Shown: one piece after another, positions 16,212 to 27,205 of the stretch
Position numbering within the stretch: position 1 is the stretch's first letter
Layout: each line of letters opens with the position of its first letter
Assembly: GCF_000725125.1 (NCBI RefSeq)
Contig: NZ_JFCB01000003.1
Location: forward strand, 124,001-188,000
DNA: 64,000 nucleotides
Direction: 5' to 3'
DNA from: Streptomyces toyocaensis
Lineage (GTDB): Bacteria > Actinomycetota > Actinomycetes > Streptomycetales > Streptomycetaceae
Translations under genes and position numbers: made by a program
Notes under the pieces: model-generated
The model's database searches: none
What the model saw: only the letters and a program-made list of their open reading frames with translations
What the model was told of the DNA's origin: nothing

Positions 16212-16250
16212 TAAGATGCGGAGCGGTTGGGCTTGTGACCTGCTTCACAT
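16212..16250 (+). promoter_or_regulatory. nuoA promoter region with Rex-type operator
   Basis: TTGTGACCTGCTTCACAT at 16233-16250 has half-sites TTGTGA and TTCACA, close to the Rex operator pattern TGTGAAC-N-TTCACA. Rex is the NADH/NAD+-sensing repressor of respiratory genes in Streptomyces. A TAAGAT -10-like element at 16212-16217 would place the transcription start near 16224, just before the operator, so bound Rex would block RNA polymerase. The -35 is weak. nuoA begins about 110 bases downstream. Confidence 0.65.
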
Positions 16251-16358
16251 GTTCTCGATCTTCGCCGGGGCGGGCGTGGTTCGTGGGGCAGTTGAGGTCG
16301 GCCGAAGCCCGCTGAACAACCGCCAGCAGTCAGTGCCGACTGAGAGGAGCGAGGAGCG

Positions 16359-16718
16359 GTGAACGCGTATGCGCCCATCCTCGTACTGGGAGCCCTCGGG
16401 GCAGGCTTTGCGATCTTCTCCGTGGTCATGGCCACGCTGATCGGTCCGAAGCGGTACAACCGCGCCAAGCTCGAGGCCTATGAGTGCGGTATCGAACCGA
16501 CCCCCACGCCGGCCGGCGGCGGGCGCTTCCCCATCAAGTACTACCTGACGGCGATGCTCTTCATCATCTTCGATATCGAGATCGTCTTCCTCTACCCCTG
16601 GGCCGTCACCTTCGACGCCCTGGGGCTTTTCGGGCTCGTGGAGATGCTGCTCTTCGTGCTCACCGTCTTCGTCGCGTACGCGTACGTATGGCGGCGCGGC
16701 GGCCTGGAATGGGACTGA
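16359..16718 (+). CDS. nuoA: NADH-quinone oxidoreductase subunit A
   Basis: This 119-residue membrane protein has three helices. It shows the family signatures [23 protein letters not shown] and [19 protein letters not shown]. NuoA lies in the membrane arm of complex I near the quinone channel. It starts at GTG 16359 after a GAGGAG-type ribosome site and opens the fourteen-gene operon. The operon has the full set in the standard A-to-N order with separate nuoC and nuoD, so it encodes a complete NADH-oxidising type I enzyme. Confidence 0.97.
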   Translation: MNAYAPILVLGALGAGFAIFSVVMATLIGPKRYNRAKLEAYECGIEPTPTPAGGGRFPIKYYLTAMLFIIFDIEIVFLYPWAVTFDALGLFGLVEMLLFVLTVFVAYAYVWRRGGLEWD

Positions 16719-16731
16719 GGGGCCATTAGTC

Positions 16732-17282
<551 letters not shown>

Positions 17283-17286
<4 letters not shown>

Positions 17287-18023
17287 GCGACGCGAACGGC
17301 AACGAGGTCAACCCCGAGAAGGACCTCTCCGCGGAGAACCTCCCGGGCCGGCGCGGCCAGGGCGGCGAGGAGATCCGCGTCCAGCGCGGCATGTTCGGCG
17401 CGAACAACGGCGGCGACACGTCCGGCTACGGCGGCCTGGTCCGCTCGGTCCGGCTGCCGGGACCGGCGACCCGTCCCTACGGCGGCTGGTTCGACGAGGT
17501 CGCCGACGAACTGGAGGGCGCTCTGGAGGAGCAGGACCTGCTCCCCGGGAACGCCATCGAGAAGACGGTCGTCGACCGCGGCGAACTCACCTTCCACATC
17601 GAACGCGAGCACCTGGTCCGCGTGGCGAAGACCCTGCGCGACGACCCCGCCCTGCGCTTCGAGCTGTGCACCGGCGTCAGCGGCGTGCACTACCCGCACG
17701 ACAAGGGCCGCGAACTGCACGCCGTCTACCACCTGCGCTCGATCACCCACAACCGGGTGATCCGCCTCGAGGTCAGCGCCCCCGACAGCGACCCGCACAT
17801 CCCGTCACTGTTCACGGTCTACCCGACGAACGACTGGCACGAGCGCGAGACGTACGACTTCTTCGGCATCGTCTTCGACGGTCACCCGGCCCTGACGCGG
17901 ATCATGATGCCGGACGACTGGCAGGGCCATCCGCAGCGCAAGGACTACCCCCTCGGCGGCATCCCCGTCGAGTACAAGGGCGCCCAGATCCCGGCTCCGG
18001 ACCAGCGGAGGTCGTACTCGTGA
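17283..18023 (+). CDS. nuoC: NADH-quinone oxidoreductase subunit C (30 kDa)
   Basis: The 246-residue subunit starts at ATG 17283, overlapping the nuoB stop. The core has the family signature [23 protein letters not shown] and ends with [21 protein letters not shown]. An N-terminal extension of about 55 residues ([22 protein letters not shown]) precedes the core; this looks like the form usual in actinobacteria. NuoC packs against NuoD in the peripheral arm and holds no cofactor. The stop overlaps the GTG of nuoD. Confidence 0.96.
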
Positions 18024-19342
18024 GTACTTCGCACGCAACCCCTCGCGAGACCACCGAGGGAACCGTCTACACCGTCACCGGCGGCGACTGGGACGAGGTC
18101 GTCGAGAGCGCGGCCCGGGCCGACGACGAGCGCATCGTCGTCAACATGGGCCCCCAGCACCCGTCCACCCACGGCGTGCTCCGTCTGATCCTGGAGATCG
18201 ACGGCGAGACGGTCACCGAGGCCCGCTGCGGCATCGGCTACCTCCACACCGGCATCGAGAAGAACCTCGAGTACCGGACGTGGACCCAGGGCACCACGTT
18301 TGTGACGCGCATGGACTACCTGACGTCGTTCTTCAACGAGACGGCGTACTGCCTCGCGGTCGAGAAGCTCCTCGGCATCGAGGACCAGGTACCCGACCGC
18401 GCCTCGGTCATCCGCGTGCTCCTGATGGAGCTGAACCGGCTCTCCTCCCACCTGGTGTGCATCGCCACCGGCGGCATGGAGCTCGGCGCCACCACGATCA
18501 TGATCTACGGATTCCGTGATCGTGAACTCATTCTCGACATCTACGAGCTCATCACGGGCCTCAGGATGAACCACGCGTACATCCGCCCCGGCGGACTCGC
18601 GCAGGACCTGCCGCCCGGCGCGGTGGACCGGATCCGCGAGTTCGTGAAGAAGATGAGGAAGAACCTCCCGGAGTACGACAAGCTCGCCACCGGGAACCCC
18701 ATCTTCAAGGCCCGCATGCAGGACATCGGCTACCTGGACCTGGCCGGCTGCATGGCGCTCGGCGCCACCGGCCCGATCCTGCGCTCCACCGGCCTGCCGC
18801 ACGACCTGCGCAAGGCGCAGCCGTACTGCGGGTACGAGACGTACGACTTCGAGATCCCGACCGCCGACACCTGCGACTCCTACGGCCGCTTCCTGATCCG
18901 GCTCGAGGAGATGCGCCAGTCGCTGCACATCGTCGAGCAGTGCCTGGACCGGCTCCAGCCGGGACCGGTGATGGTCGACGACAAGAAGATCGCCTGGCCC
19001 GCCCAGCTCGCCCTGGGACCGGACGGACTGGGCAACTCCCTCGACCACATCAAGCAGATCATGGGCACCTCCATGGAGGCCCTGATCCACCACTTCAAGC
19101 TGGTCACCGAGGGCTTCCGCGTACCGCCGGGACAGGCGTACGCGGCGGTCGAGTCGCCCAAGGGCGAGCTCGGGGTGCATGTCGTCTCCGACGGCGGCAC
19201 CCGCCCCTACCGGGTCCACTTCCGTGACCCGTCCTTCACCAACCTGCAGGCCATGGCGGCGATGTGCGAGGGCGGCCAGGTCGCCGACGTCATCGTCGCC
19301 GTCGCGTCCATCGACCCCGTGATGGGAGGCGTCGACCGGTGA
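18020..19342 (+). CDS. nuoD: NADH-quinone oxidoreductase subunit D (49 kDa)
   Basis: This 440-residue subunit forms much of the quinone site with NuoB. Family segments include [37 protein letters not shown] and, near the C-terminus, DPVMGGVDR. The gene is distinct from nuoC, unlike the fused nuoCD of enterobacteria. GTG 18020 overlaps the nuoC stop; the first 35 residues are less conserved. It overlaps nuoE by four bases. Confidence 0.96.
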   Translation: MSTSHATPRETTEGTVYTVTGGDWDEVVESAARADDERIVVNMGPQHPSTHGVLRLILEIDGETVTEARCGIGYLHTGIEKNLEYRTWTQGTTFVTRMDYLTSFFNETAYCLAVEKLLGIEDQVPDRASVIRVLLMELNRLSSHLVCIATGGMELGATTIMIYGFRDRELILDIYELITGLRMNHAYIRPGGLAQDLPPGAVDRIREFVKKMRKNLPEYDKLATGNPIFKARMQDIGYLDLAGCMALGATGPILRSTGLPHDLRKAQPYCGYETYDFEIPTADTCDSYGRFLIRLEEMRQSLHIVEQCLDRLQPGPVMVDDKKIAWPAQLALGPDGLGNSLDHIKQIMGTSMEALIHHFKLVTEGFRVPPGQAYAAVESPKGELGVHVVSDGGTRPYRVHFRDPSFTNLQAMAAMCEGGQVADVIVAVASIDPVMGGVDR

Positions 19343-20208
19343 CCACCTCTTCTTCCGAGCGGTCCGAGCGGGGCGTCAGCCTGGGCATGCCCGAACTGCC
19401 CGCACCCGCCTACCCGGACGACGTCCGGGCCCGGCTGGAGACCGACGCGCGCGAGATCATCGCCCGCTACCCGGATTCCCGGTCCGCCCTCCTGCCGCTG
19501 CTGCACCTCGTGCAGTCGGAGGAGGGCCACGTCACCCGCACCGGGATGCAGTTCTGCGCCGACGTGCTGGGCCTGACGACGGCCGAGGTGACCGCGGTCG
19601 CCACCTTCTACACCATGTACCGGCGGCGGCCGAGCGGCGACTACCAGGTCGGGGTGTGCACCAACACCCTGTGCGCCGTCATGGGCGGCGACGCGATCTT
19701 CGAGGAGCTCCAGGAGCACCTGGGCGTCGGCAACGGCGGGACCACCGACGACGGCAAGGTCACCCTGGAGCACATCGAGTGCAACGCGGCCTGCGACTTC
19801 GCGCCCGTGGTGATGGTGAACTGGGAGTTCTTCGACAACCAGACCCCCGAGAGCGCCAAGCGCATGGTCGACGACCTGCGCGAAGGCCGCCCGGTCGCGC
19901 CCACGCGCGGGGCGCCCCTGTGCACCTTCAAGGAGACCGCCCGCATCCTGGCCGGCTTCCCCGACGAGCGCGAGGGAGCCGTCGAGGCCACGGGGAGCGC
20001 CGGGCCCGCCTCCCTGATCGGCCTGAAGCTGGCCAAGGGGGAGGCAGCACCCGCGCGCGTGGTGCACCCGCGGGGCGAGGCCCCCCGGGAGGCGCCGCCG
20101 CACGAGCCGTCGCCCACCGAGCACCTCAGCTCGCACGACGCGCCGCAGGACACATCGGCCTCCGACCCGGCCCACCCGTCGGGACCCGTTGCCGAGGAGG
20201 GGGAGTGA
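19339..20208 (+). CDS. nuoE: NADH-quinone oxidoreductase subunit E (24 kDa)
   Basis: This 289-residue subunit binds the [2Fe-2S] cluster N1a through C107 and C112 ([10 protein letters not shown]) and C148 and C152 (CNAACDF). The thioredoxin-like fold ends near residue 205. An extra tail of about 85 residues, rich in Pro, Ala, Glu and His ([19 protein letters not shown]), has no known role and makes this subunit longer than E. coli NuoE. It starts at GTG 19339 within the nuoD stop and its own stop shares one base with the ATG of nuoF. Confidence 0.95.
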   Translation: MTTSSSERSERGVSLGMPELPAPAYPDDVRARLETDAREIIARYPDSRSALLPLLHLVQSEEGHVTRTGMQFCADVLGLTTAEVTAVATFYTMYRRRPSGDYQVGVCTNTLCAVMGGDAIFEELQEHLGVGNGGTTDDGKVTLEHIECNAACDFAPVVMVNWEFFDNQTPESAKRMVDDLREGRPVAPTRGAPLCTFKETARILAGFPDEREGAVEATGSAGPASLIGLKLAKGEAAPARVVHPRGEAPREAPPHEPSPTEHLSSHDAPQDTSASDPAHPSGPVAEEGE

Positions 20209-21554
20209 TGACCTTGGCACCCGAACTCAAGGACATGAGCCCGGAGAAGCTGCTCGCACCCGTGCTGTCGGCCTTCTGGGACGAGGACAGGTCCTGGACG
20301 CTGGACGTCTACAAGAGGCACGAGGGGTACGAGGGGCTCCGCAAGGCGCTCGCCATGTCACCGGACGACGTCATCGCGTACGTCAAGGAGTCCGGTCTGC
20401 GCGGGCGCGGCGGCGCCGGCTTCCCGACGGGAATGAAGTGGCAGTTCATTCCCCAGGGGGACGGCAAGCCCCACTACCTGGTGGTCAACGCCGACGAGTC
20501 GGAACCGGGAACCTGCAAGGACATTCCGCTCCTCTTCGCGAACCCGCACAGCCTCATCGAGGGCATCGTCATCGCCTGCTACGCCATCAGGTCCTCACAT
20601 GCCTTCATCTACCTGCGCGGTGAGGTCGTCCCCGTGCTGCGGCGGCTGCACGAGGCCGTGCGCGAGGCCTACGCGGCCGGCCTCCTCGGCGAGAACATCC
20701 TGGGCAGCGGACTCGACCTCGAACTCACCGTGCACGCGGGCGCGGGCGCGTACATCTGCGGTGAGGAGACCGCACTGCTCGACTCGCTCGAAGGACGGCG
20801 GGGCCAGCCGAGGCTCCGTCCCCCCTTCCCCGCCGTCGCGGGCCTGTACGCCTGCCCCACCGTGGTGAACAACGTCGAGTCGATCGCCTCGGTTCCCGCC
20901 ATCATGAACCGGGGCAAGGAGTGGTTCCGCTCGATGGGCAGCGAGAAGTCGCCCGGCTTCACGCTCTACTCCCTCAGCGGCCACGTCGCCGGCCCCGGGC
21001 AGTACGAGGCGCCCCTCGGCATCACGCTGCGCCAGCTGCTCGAGATGAGCGGCGGGATGCGGCCGGGCCACCGGCTGAAGTTCTGGACGCCGGGCGGCTC
21101 CTCCACGCCGATGTTCACCGACGAGCACCTCGACGTCCCCCTCGACTACGAGGGGGTGGGCGCCGCGGGTTCCATGCTGGGCACGAAGGCCCTGCAGTGC
21201 TTCGACGAGACGACCTGCGTCGTCCGCGCCGTCACCCGCTGGACCGAGTTCTACGCCCACGAGTCCTGCGGCAAGTGCACGCCCTGCCGCGAGGGCACGT
21301 ACTGGCTCGTCCAGCTGATGAGGGACATCGAGGCCGGCAAGGGACAGATGGCCGACCTCGACAAGCTGAACGACATCGCCGACAACATCAACGGCAAGGC
21401 CTTCTGCGCCCTCGGCGACGGCGCCGCCTCGCCGATCTTCTCGTCGCTCAAGTACTTCCGCGAGGAGTACGAGCAGCACATCACGGGCCGTGGCTGCCCC
21501 TTCGACCCGGCCAAGTCGACGGCCTGGGCCGACCGTACGGAGGTGCACGCATGA
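20208..21554 (+). CDS. nuoF: NADH-quinone oxidoreductase subunit F (51 kDa)
   Basis: The 448-residue subunit binds NADH, FMN and cluster N3. Visible motifs are [16 protein letters not shown], the FMN/NADH glycine-rich region, and [21 protein letters not shown]. The [4Fe-4S] ligands are C354, C357 and C360 ([13 protein letters not shown]) with C400 (KAFCALGDG). It starts at ATG 20208, sharing a base with the nuoE stop, and overlaps nuoG by four bases. Confidence 0.97.
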   Translation: MTLAPELKDMSPEKLLAPVLSAFWDEDRSWTLDVYKRHEGYEGLRKALAMSPDDVIAYVKESGLRGRGGAGFPTGMKWQFIPQGDGKPHYLVVNADESEPGTCKDIPLLFANPHSLIEGIVIACYAIRSSHAFIYLRGEVVPVLRRLHEAVREAYAAGLLGENILGSGLDLELTVHAGAGAYICGEETALLDSLEGRRGQPRLRPPFPAVAGLYACPTVVNNVESIASVPAIMNRGKEWFRSMGSEKSPGFTLYSLSGHVAGPGQYEAPLGITLRQLLEMSGGMRPGHRLKFWTPGGSSTPMFTDEHLDVPLDYEGVGAAGSMLGTKALQCFDETTCVVRAVTRWTEFYAHESCGKCTPCREGTYWLVQLMRDIEAGKGQMADLDKLNDIADNINGKAFCALGDGAASPIFSSLKYFREEYEQHITGRGCPFDPAKSTAWADRTEVHA

Positions 21555-24055
21555 CTGTGACCACCAATGCTCCCTCCGGTGGGGGAGAGGCGGCGGTCCC
21601 GCCCGAGGACCTCGTCACGCTGACCATCGACGGCGCCGAGATCAGCGTGCCCAAGGGCACCCTGGTCATCCGGGCCGCCGAGGAGCTCGGCATCGAGATC
21701 CCCCGGTTCTGCGACCACCCGCTCCTCGCCCCGGCCGGCGCCTGCCGCCAGTGCATCGTGGAGGTCGAGGGCCAGCGCAAGCCCATGGCCTCGTGCACCA
21801 TCACCTGCACCGACGGGATGGTGGTGAAGACCCACCTCACCTCGCCGGTCGCCGAGAAGGCCCAGAAGGGTGTGATGGAGCTCCTGCTCATCAACCACCC
21901 GCTGGACTGCCCGGTCTGCGACAAGGGCGGCGAGTGCCCGCTGCAGAACCAGGCGATGTCGCACGGCAACGCCGAGTCCCGCTTCGACGGCAAGAAGCGC
22001 ACCTACGAGAAGCCCGTCGCGATCTCCACGCAGGTGCTGCTCGACCGCGAGCGGTGCGTCCTGTGCGCCCGCTGCACCCGGTTCTCCAACCAGATCGCCG
22101 GCGACCCGATGATCGAGATGGTCGAGCGGGGCGCGCTCCAGCAGATCGGCACCGGGGAGGGCGACCCGTTCGAGTCGTACTTCTCCGGCAACACCATCCA
22201 GATCTGCCCGGTCGGCGCCCTCACCTCGGCGGCCTACCGGTTCCGCTCCCGCCCCTTCGACCTGATCTCCTCGCCGTCGGTGTGCGAGCACTGTTCCGGC
22301 GGCTGCGCCACCCGCACCGACCACCGGCGCGGCAAGGTCATGCGGCGGCTCGCCGCCGACGACCCCGAGGTCAACGAGGAGTGGATCTGCGACAAGGGCC
22401 GCTTCGCGTTCCGGTACGCGCAGCTGCGTGACCGTCTCGACACGCCGCTCGTGCGCAACGCGGAGGGCGAGCTGGAGCGGGCGTCCTGGCCGGACGCGCT
22501 GCAGATCGCGGCCCAGGGGCTGCTGGCCTCGCGGGGCCGCACCGGTGTGCTGACCGGCGGCCGGCTCACCGTCGAGGACGCCTACGCGTACAGCAAGTTC
22601 GCACGCGTGGCGCTCGCCACCAACGACATCGACTTCCGCGCGCGGGTGCACAGCTCCGAGGAGGCCGACTTCCTCGCCGCGCGGGTCGCGGGCCGCGGCC
22701 GTGACCTCGACGGCACGGGCGTGACCTACACCTCCCTGGAGAAGGCGCCGGCCGTTCTGCTGGTCGGGTTCGAGTCCGAGGAGGAGGCGCCCGGCGTCTT
22801 CCTGCGGCTGCGCAAGGCATGGCGCGGGCACGGACAGCGGATCTTCGCCCTGGCCACGCACGCCACGCGGGGACTCGAGAAGGCCGGGGGCACCCTGCTG
22901 CCGGCGGCTCCGGGAACCGAGACCGAGTGGCTGGACGCGCTGGCCGGCGGCGTCGGCCTGGAGGAGGACGGCGTCAGGGCCGCCGAGGCCCTGCGGGCCG
23001 AGGGTGCGGTGATCGTCGTCGGCGAGCGGCTGGCGGCCGTACGGGGCGGGCTGACCGCGGCCGTCCGGTTCGCCGCCGCGACCGGGGCCCGGCTGGTGTG
23101 GATCCCGCGCCGGGCCGGGGAGCGGGGCGCGGTCGAGGCGGGCGCGCTGCCGACGCTGCTGCCGGGCGGCCGCCCGGCGACCGACCCGCGCGCGCGTGAG
23201 GAGGTCGCCGCCCTGTGGGGCGTCGCCGAACTGCCGCACCGCTACGGGCGCGACACCGGCCGGATCGTCGAGGCGGCGGCGCGCGGTGAGCTCCAGGCCC
23301 TGCTGGTGGCGGGCGTGGAGGTCGCCGACCTGCCCGACCCGGCACGCGCGCGTGCCGCACTCGCCGAGGCCGGGTTCGTGGTCTCGCTGGACATGCGGCC
23401 CAGCGAGGTCACCGAGCTCGCCGACGTCGTCCTGCCGGTCGCCGCCGTCGCGGAGAAGGCCGGGACCTTCCTCAACTGGGAGGGCAGGGTCCGTCTCTTC
23501 GAGGCGGCGCTCAAGCCCGACCAGATGACCCGGCGGCTCCCGCCCACGGACGCGCGCGTGCTCCAGATGCTGGCCGACGCCATGGACGTCCACCTGGGCC
23601 TGCCGGACCTGCGCACGATCCGCGCGGAGCTCGACCGGCTCGGCACCTGGGACGGCCCCCGCGCCGGCGACCCGCAGGAGACCGCGGGCGCCCTGCCCCG
23701 GCCGGCCGCCGGGGAGGCCGTGCTCGCCGGACACCGGCTGCTGCTGGACCAGGGCCTCCTGCAACTCGGCGACGAGGCGCTGGCCGGCACCCGGCACGCC
23801 GCCCGCGCGCGGCTGTCGGCGGCCACGGCGGCCGAGGTCGGCGTCAAGGACGGCGACCTGCTGTCGGTGACCGGTACCGCGGGGTCGGTGGAACTGCCCC
23901 TGGCCGTCACCGACATGCCCGACCGCGTGGTCTGGCTGCCGCTGAACTCCGCCGACGGCGGGGTCGCCGCCGGCACCGGGGCGCTGCCCGGCTCCCTCGT
24001 CCGTATCGGCCCGGCGACGCTCGCCGGCGAGGCCCCCAAGGAGGTGGAGGCATGA
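21551..24055 (+). CDS. nuoG: NADH-quinone oxidoreductase subunit G (75 kDa)
   Basis: This 834-residue subunit carries several Fe-S clusters. A [2Fe-2S] ferredoxin domain ([21 protein letters not shown]) comes first, then the H-Cys3 segment ([20 protein letters not shown]). Cysteines for N4 and N5 follow ([31 protein letters not shown] and further). A molybdopterin-oxidoreductase-like region with no active cofactor site completes the protein. An N-terminal tail of about 20 residues is rich in Gly/Pro. It starts at ATG 21551 in the nuoF stop and overlaps nuoH. Confidence 0.96.
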   Translation: MTVTTNAPSGGGEAAVPPEDLVTLTIDGAEISVPKGTLVIRAAEELGIEIPRFCDHPLLAPAGACRQCIVEVEGQRKPMASCTITCTDGMVVKTHLTSPVAEKAQKGVMELLLINHPLDCPVCDKGGECPLQNQAMSHGNAESRFDGKKRTYEKPVAISTQVLLDRERCVLCARCTRFSNQIAGDPMIEMVERGALQQIGTGEGDPFESYFSGNTIQICPVGALTSAAYRFRSRPFDLISSPSVCEHCSGGCATRTDHRRGKVMRRLAADDPEVNEEWICDKGRFAFRYAQLRDRLDTPLVRNAEGELERASWPDALQIAAQGLLASRGRTGVLTGGRLTVEDAYAYSKFARVALATNDIDFRARVHSSEEADFLAARVAGRGRDLDGTGVTYTSLEKAPAVLLVGFESEEEAPGVFLRLRKAWRGHGQRIFALATHATRGLEKAGGTLLPAAPGTETEWLDALAGGVGLEEDGVRAAEALRAEGAVIVVGERLAAVRGGLTAAVRFAAATGARLVWIPRRAGERGAVEAGALPTLLPGGRPATDPRAREEVAALWGVAELPHRYGRDTGRIVEAAARGELQALLVAGVEVADLPDPARARAALAEAGFVVSLDMRPSEVTELADVVLPVAAVAEKAGTFLNWEGRVRLFEAALKPDQMTRRLPPTDARVLQMLADAMDVHLGLPDLRTIRAELDRLGTWDGPRAGDPQETAGALPRPAAGEAVLAGHRLLLDQGLLQLGDEALAGTRHAARARLSAATAAEVGVKDGDLLSVTGTAGSVELPLAVTDMPDRVVWLPLNSADGGVAAGTGALPGSLVRIGPATLAGEAPKEVEA

Positions 24056-25425
24056 GCCCGTACCTCGCCGCTGAAGACCTCTCGATGTTCGGCCGTGATC
24101 CCTGGTGGCTGATCGTCCTCAAGGCGGTGTTCTGCTTCGCCTTCCTGATGGTGACCGTGCTGATCTCCATCGTCATGGAGCGCAAGGTCGTCGCCTGGAT
24201 GCAGCTGCGCATCGGCCCCAACCGGCACGGCCCCTGGGGCATGCTCCAGTCGCTCGCCGACGGCGTGAAGCTGATGCTCAAGGAGGACGTCGTCGTCAAG
24301 CGCGCGGACAAGGCGGTGTACGTCCTCGCGCCGATCGTCGCGGCGATCCCCGCCTTCATGGCGTTCGCGGTGATCCCCTTCGGACCGGCCGGCAACGAGA
24401 TCTCGATCTTCGGCCAGCGCACCACGATGCAGCTCACCGACCTGCCGATCGCGGCGCTCTACATCCTCGCGGTCGCCTCGGTCGGCATCTACGGCATCGT
24501 CCTGGCGGGCTGGAGCTCCGGTTCCACGTATCCGCTGCTGGGCGGCCTGCGGTCCTGCGCGCAGATGATCTCGTACGAGATCGCCATGGGCGCGGCGTTC
24601 GCCTCCGTGTTCCTCTACTCGGGGTCGATGTCCACGTCGACGATCGTCGAGCAGCAGACGGACCGCTGGTACGTCCTGCTGCTGCCGGTCTCCTTCCTCA
24701 TCTACATCGTCACGATGGTCGGTGAGACCAACCGTGCCCCGTTCGACATGCCGGAGTCCGAGGGCGACCTGGTCGGCGGCTTCAACACGGAGTACTCGTC
24801 CATCAAGTTCGCGATGTTCATGCTCGCCGAGTACATCAACATGGTGACCGTCTCGGCCGTCGCCGTGACCTTCTTCCTGGGCGGCTGGCGGGCCCCGTGG
24901 CCGGTCAGCACCTTCTGGGAGGGCGCCAACCACGGCTGGTGGCCGATGCTCTGGTTCACCGGCAAGCTGCTGACCCTGCTGTTCGGGTTCGTCTGGCTGC
25001 GCGGCACGCTCCCGCGGGTCCGCTACGACCAGCTGATGAAGCTCGGCTGGAAGGTCCTCATCCCGGTCTCCCTGGTGTGGCTGATGGCCGTCGCCACCGT
25101 GCGGGCGCTGCGGAACGAGAACTACGACTTCGCGGACATCGCCCTCTACATCGCCGGAGGCGTCCTCGCCCTGCTGCTGCTCTCCTTCGTCGCCGACATG
25201 TTCCGGTCGAAGGCGAAGGAGTCCGAGCGGCCCGAGGGTCCGCCCGCCTTCGATCCCATGGCGGGCGGGTTCCCCGTGCCGCCGCTGCCGGGACAGGAAG
25301 TGCCGCCGGTGCCGCGACGCCGTTCGCGCGGTGAACGGGAACTGGTTGTCAGTGGCGGCCCCGATACTCAGAGTGACGAATCTCTGGGCGGATCTACGGA
25401 TGGAAAGGAGGCGTCCGATGGCTGA
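24052..25425 (+). CDS. nuoH: NADH-quinone oxidoreductase subunit H
   Basis: This 457-residue membrane subunit has about eight helices. It shows the conserved family pieces [43 protein letters not shown] and [25 protein letters not shown]. NuoH joins the membrane arm to the peripheral arm and helps form the quinone chamber. The C-terminal tail of about 65 residues is hydrophilic and rich in Pro, Gly and Arg, longer than in E. coli. It overlaps nuoI by eight bases. Confidence 0.96.
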   Translation: MSPYLAAEDLSMFGRDPWWLIVLKAVFCFAFLMVTVLISIVMERKVVAWMQLRIGPNRHGPWGMLQSLADGVKLMLKEDVVVKRADKAVYVLAPIVAAIPAFMAFAVIPFGPAGNEISIFGQRTTMQLTDLPIAALYILAVASVGIYGIVLAGWSSGSTYPLLGGLRSCAQMISYEIAMGAAFASVFLYSGSMSTSTIVEQQTDRWYVLLLPVSFLIYIVTMVGETNRAPFDMPESEGDLVGGFNTEYSSIKFAMFMLAEYINMVTVSAVAVTFFLGGWRAPWPVSTFWEGANHGWWPMLWFTGKLLTLLFGFVWLRGTLPRVRYDQLMKLGWKVLIPVSLVWLMAVATVRALRNENYDFADIALYIAGGVLALLLLSFVADMFRSKAKESERPEGPPAFDPMAGGFPVPPLPGQEVPPVPRRRSRGERELVVSGGPDTQSDESLGGSTDGKEASDG

Positions 25426-26059
25426 GGAGCCCAAGGAGACCAAGCCCGGTTTCCTGAACCCCGTGGCCGGCTTCGGCGTGACCTTCAAGGCCATGTTCAA
25501 GAAGCGGCTGACCGAGCAGTACCCGGAGCAGCAGAAGACCACCGCTCCGCGTTTCCACGGACGACACCAGCTCAACCGCCATCCGGACGGCCTGGAGAAG
25601 TGCGTCGGCTGCGAGCTGTGCGCCTGGGCCTGTCCCGCCGACGCGATCTACGTCGAGGGCGCGGACAACACCGAGGAGGAGCGCTACTCACCGGGCGAGC
25701 GGTACGGCCGCGTCTACCAGATCAACTACGCCCGCTGCATCCTGTGCGGCCTGTGCATCGAGGCGTGCCCCACGCGGGCGCTGACGATGACCAACGAGTT
25801 CGAGCTGGCGGACTCCAGCCGGGCCAACCTCATCTACACCAAGGAGCAGTTGCTCGCCGGTCTGGAGGAGGGGATGGTCGACTCCCCGCACGCCATGTAC
25901 CCGGGCACCGACGAACAGGACTACTACCGGGGCCTGGTCACCGAGGCCGCGCCCGGTACGGAGCAGCAGGTCGCCCACTCCAAGGGCGAGGTGGTGCAGG
26001 AGGCCGCCTCGACCTTCGGCGCGGAGGAACCGGCGTCGGACGAGGTGATCGGGCGATGA
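25418..26059 (+). CDS. nuoI: NADH-quinone oxidoreductase subunit I
   Basis: The 213-residue subunit holds two [4Fe-4S] clusters (N6a and N6b) through [12 protein letters not shown] and [12 protein letters not shown], the last relay before NuoB. ATG 25418 follows GGAAAGGAGG, the best ribosome site in the operon, and overlaps the nuoH end; an in-frame start 87 bases earlier lies inside nuoH. The last 35 residues are a low-complexity acidic tail. It overlaps nuoJ by four bases. Confidence 0.96.
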   Translation: MAEEPKETKPGFLNPVAGFGVTFKAMFKKRLTEQYPEQQKTTAPRFHGRHQLNRHPDGLEKCVGCELCAWACPADAIYVEGADNTEEERYSPGERYGRVYQINYARCILCGLCIEACPTRALTMTNEFELADSSRANLIYTKEQLLAGLEEGMVDSPHAMYPGTDEQDYYRGLVTEAAPGTEQQVAHSKGEVVQEAASTFGAEEPASDEVIGR

Positions 26060-26895
26060 GCGGGCTCGCCGCCTACTCCACCTCCGGCGGAGAGGCCTTC
26101 CAGTTCTGGGTCCTGGGCACGGTCGCCGTGATCGGCGCCCTGTGCACCGTGTTCATGCGGCGGGCCGTGCACAGCGCGCTCTGCCTCGCCGGCACCATGA
26201 TCGTCCTGGCGGTGTTCTACCTGGCCAACGGCGCCTACTTCCTGGGCGTCGTGCAGATCGTCGTCTACACCGGCGCGATCATGATGCTGTTCCTGTTCGT
26301 GGTGATGCTGGTGGGCGTCACCGCGGCGGACTCCCTGAAGGAGACCATCAAGGGCCAGCGCTGGCTTGCCCTGCTGTGCGGTCTCGGCTTCGGCATCCTG
26401 CTGATCGGCGGGATCGGGAACGCCTCGCTCAGCGAGTTCAGCGGCATCGGCGAGGCGAACGCGGGCGGCAATGTGCAGGGTCTCGCGGCCCGCCTGTTCA
26501 CCACGTACGTCTTCGCCTTCGAGATCACCGGCGCCCTGCTCATCACGGCCGCCGTCGGCGCCATGGTGCTCACCCACCGGGAGCGCACCGAGCGCGCCAG
26601 GACCCAGCGGGAACTGGCCGAGCAGCGCGTGCGCGAGGGCACGTACCTGCCGCCGCTGCCGGCGCCGGGCGTCTACGCCCGGCACAACGCCGTGGACATC
26701 GCGGGCCTGCTGCCCGACGGCACCCCGTCGGACCTCACCGTCAGCAAGACGCTGCGGGACCGCGGCCAGGTCCGTGACGTGTCGCAGGAGGCGATCAACG
26801 ACCTGCGGGCGATGGAGCAGCGCGCCGAGGAGCGCCTGGAGCGCAAGGCGATCGATCCGCCCACCTTCAAGCGGGCCGAGGAGGCGTCGAAGTGA
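26056..26895 (+). CDS. nuoJ: NADH-quinone oxidoreductase subunit J
   Basis: This 279-residue subunit has five helices in its first 175 residues. [30 protein letters not shown] is the family signature with the conserved aromatic and glycine pattern (listed here in two parts: [17 protein letters not shown] and [13 protein letters not shown]). A hydrophilic C-terminal part of about 90 residues ends in a Glu/Arg-rich helix, longer than in E. coli. It overlaps nuoI (ATGA) and nuoK (GTGA). Confidence 0.95.
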   Translation: MSGLAAYSTSGGEAFQFWVLGTVAVIGALCTVFMRRAVHSALCLAGTMIVLAVFYLANGAYFLGVVQIVVYTGAIMMLFLFVVMLVGVTAADSLKETIKGQRWLALLCGLGFGILLIGGIGNASLSEFSGIGEANAGGNVQGLAARLFTTYVFAFEITGALLITAAVGAMVLTHRERTERARTQRELAEQRVREGTYLPPLPAPGVYARHNAVDIAGLLPDGTPSDLTVSKTLRDRGQVRDVSQEAINDLRAMEQRAEERLERKAIDPPTFKRAEEASK

Positions 26896-27191
26896 ACCCC
26901 GTCAACTATCTGTACCTGGCCGCGCTGCTGTTCACGATCGGCGCGACCGGTGTGCTGATCCGGCGCAACGCGATCGTCGTGTTCATGTGCGTCGAGCTCA
27001 TGCTCAACGCCTGCAATCTCGCGTTCGTCGCCTTCTCCCGGATGCACGGCAATCTCGACGGCCAGGTCATCGCCTTCTTCACGATGGTGGTCGCCGCCGC
27101 GGAGGTCGTGGTCGGGCTGGCGATCATCGTGTCCCTGTTCCGTTCCCGCCACTCGGCCTCGGTCGACGACGCCAGCCTGATGAAGCTGTGA
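26892..27191 (+). CDS. nuoK: NADH-quinone oxidoreductase subunit K
   Basis: This 99-residue, three-helix subunit has the usual length. It carries the conserved buried glutamate region [18 protein letters not shown] and [21 protein letters not shown], which contribute to the proton path of the membrane arm. GTG 26892 overlaps the nuoJ stop. nuoL starts 14 bases later. Confidence 0.96.
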   Translation: MNPVNYLYLAALLFTIGATGVLIRRNAIVVFMCVELMLNACNLAFVAFSRMHGNLDGQVIAFFTMVVAAAEVVVGLAIIVSLFRSRHSASVDDASLMKL

Positions 27192-27205
27192 GGGGCTGCT
27201 GAATC

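Larger units (their letters stand above)
15554..16358. other. Divergent regulatory region between the NlpC/P60 gene and nuoA
   Basis: These 805 bases hold no recognised gene. The left part belongs to the NlpC/P60 side: an inverted repeat CGTGATC/GATCACG at 15684-15704 and a Crp-type palindrome at 15793-15806. The middle (about 15850-16150) holds a weak GAGGGT/ACCCTC repeat (15893-15916) and nothing else I can name. The right part is the nuo promoter with a palindrome CACAAAGCTTGTG (16163-16175), a -10-like TAAGAT (16212-16217) and a Rex-type operator. The short ORFs here have no ribosome site or family resemblance. Confidence 0.6.
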
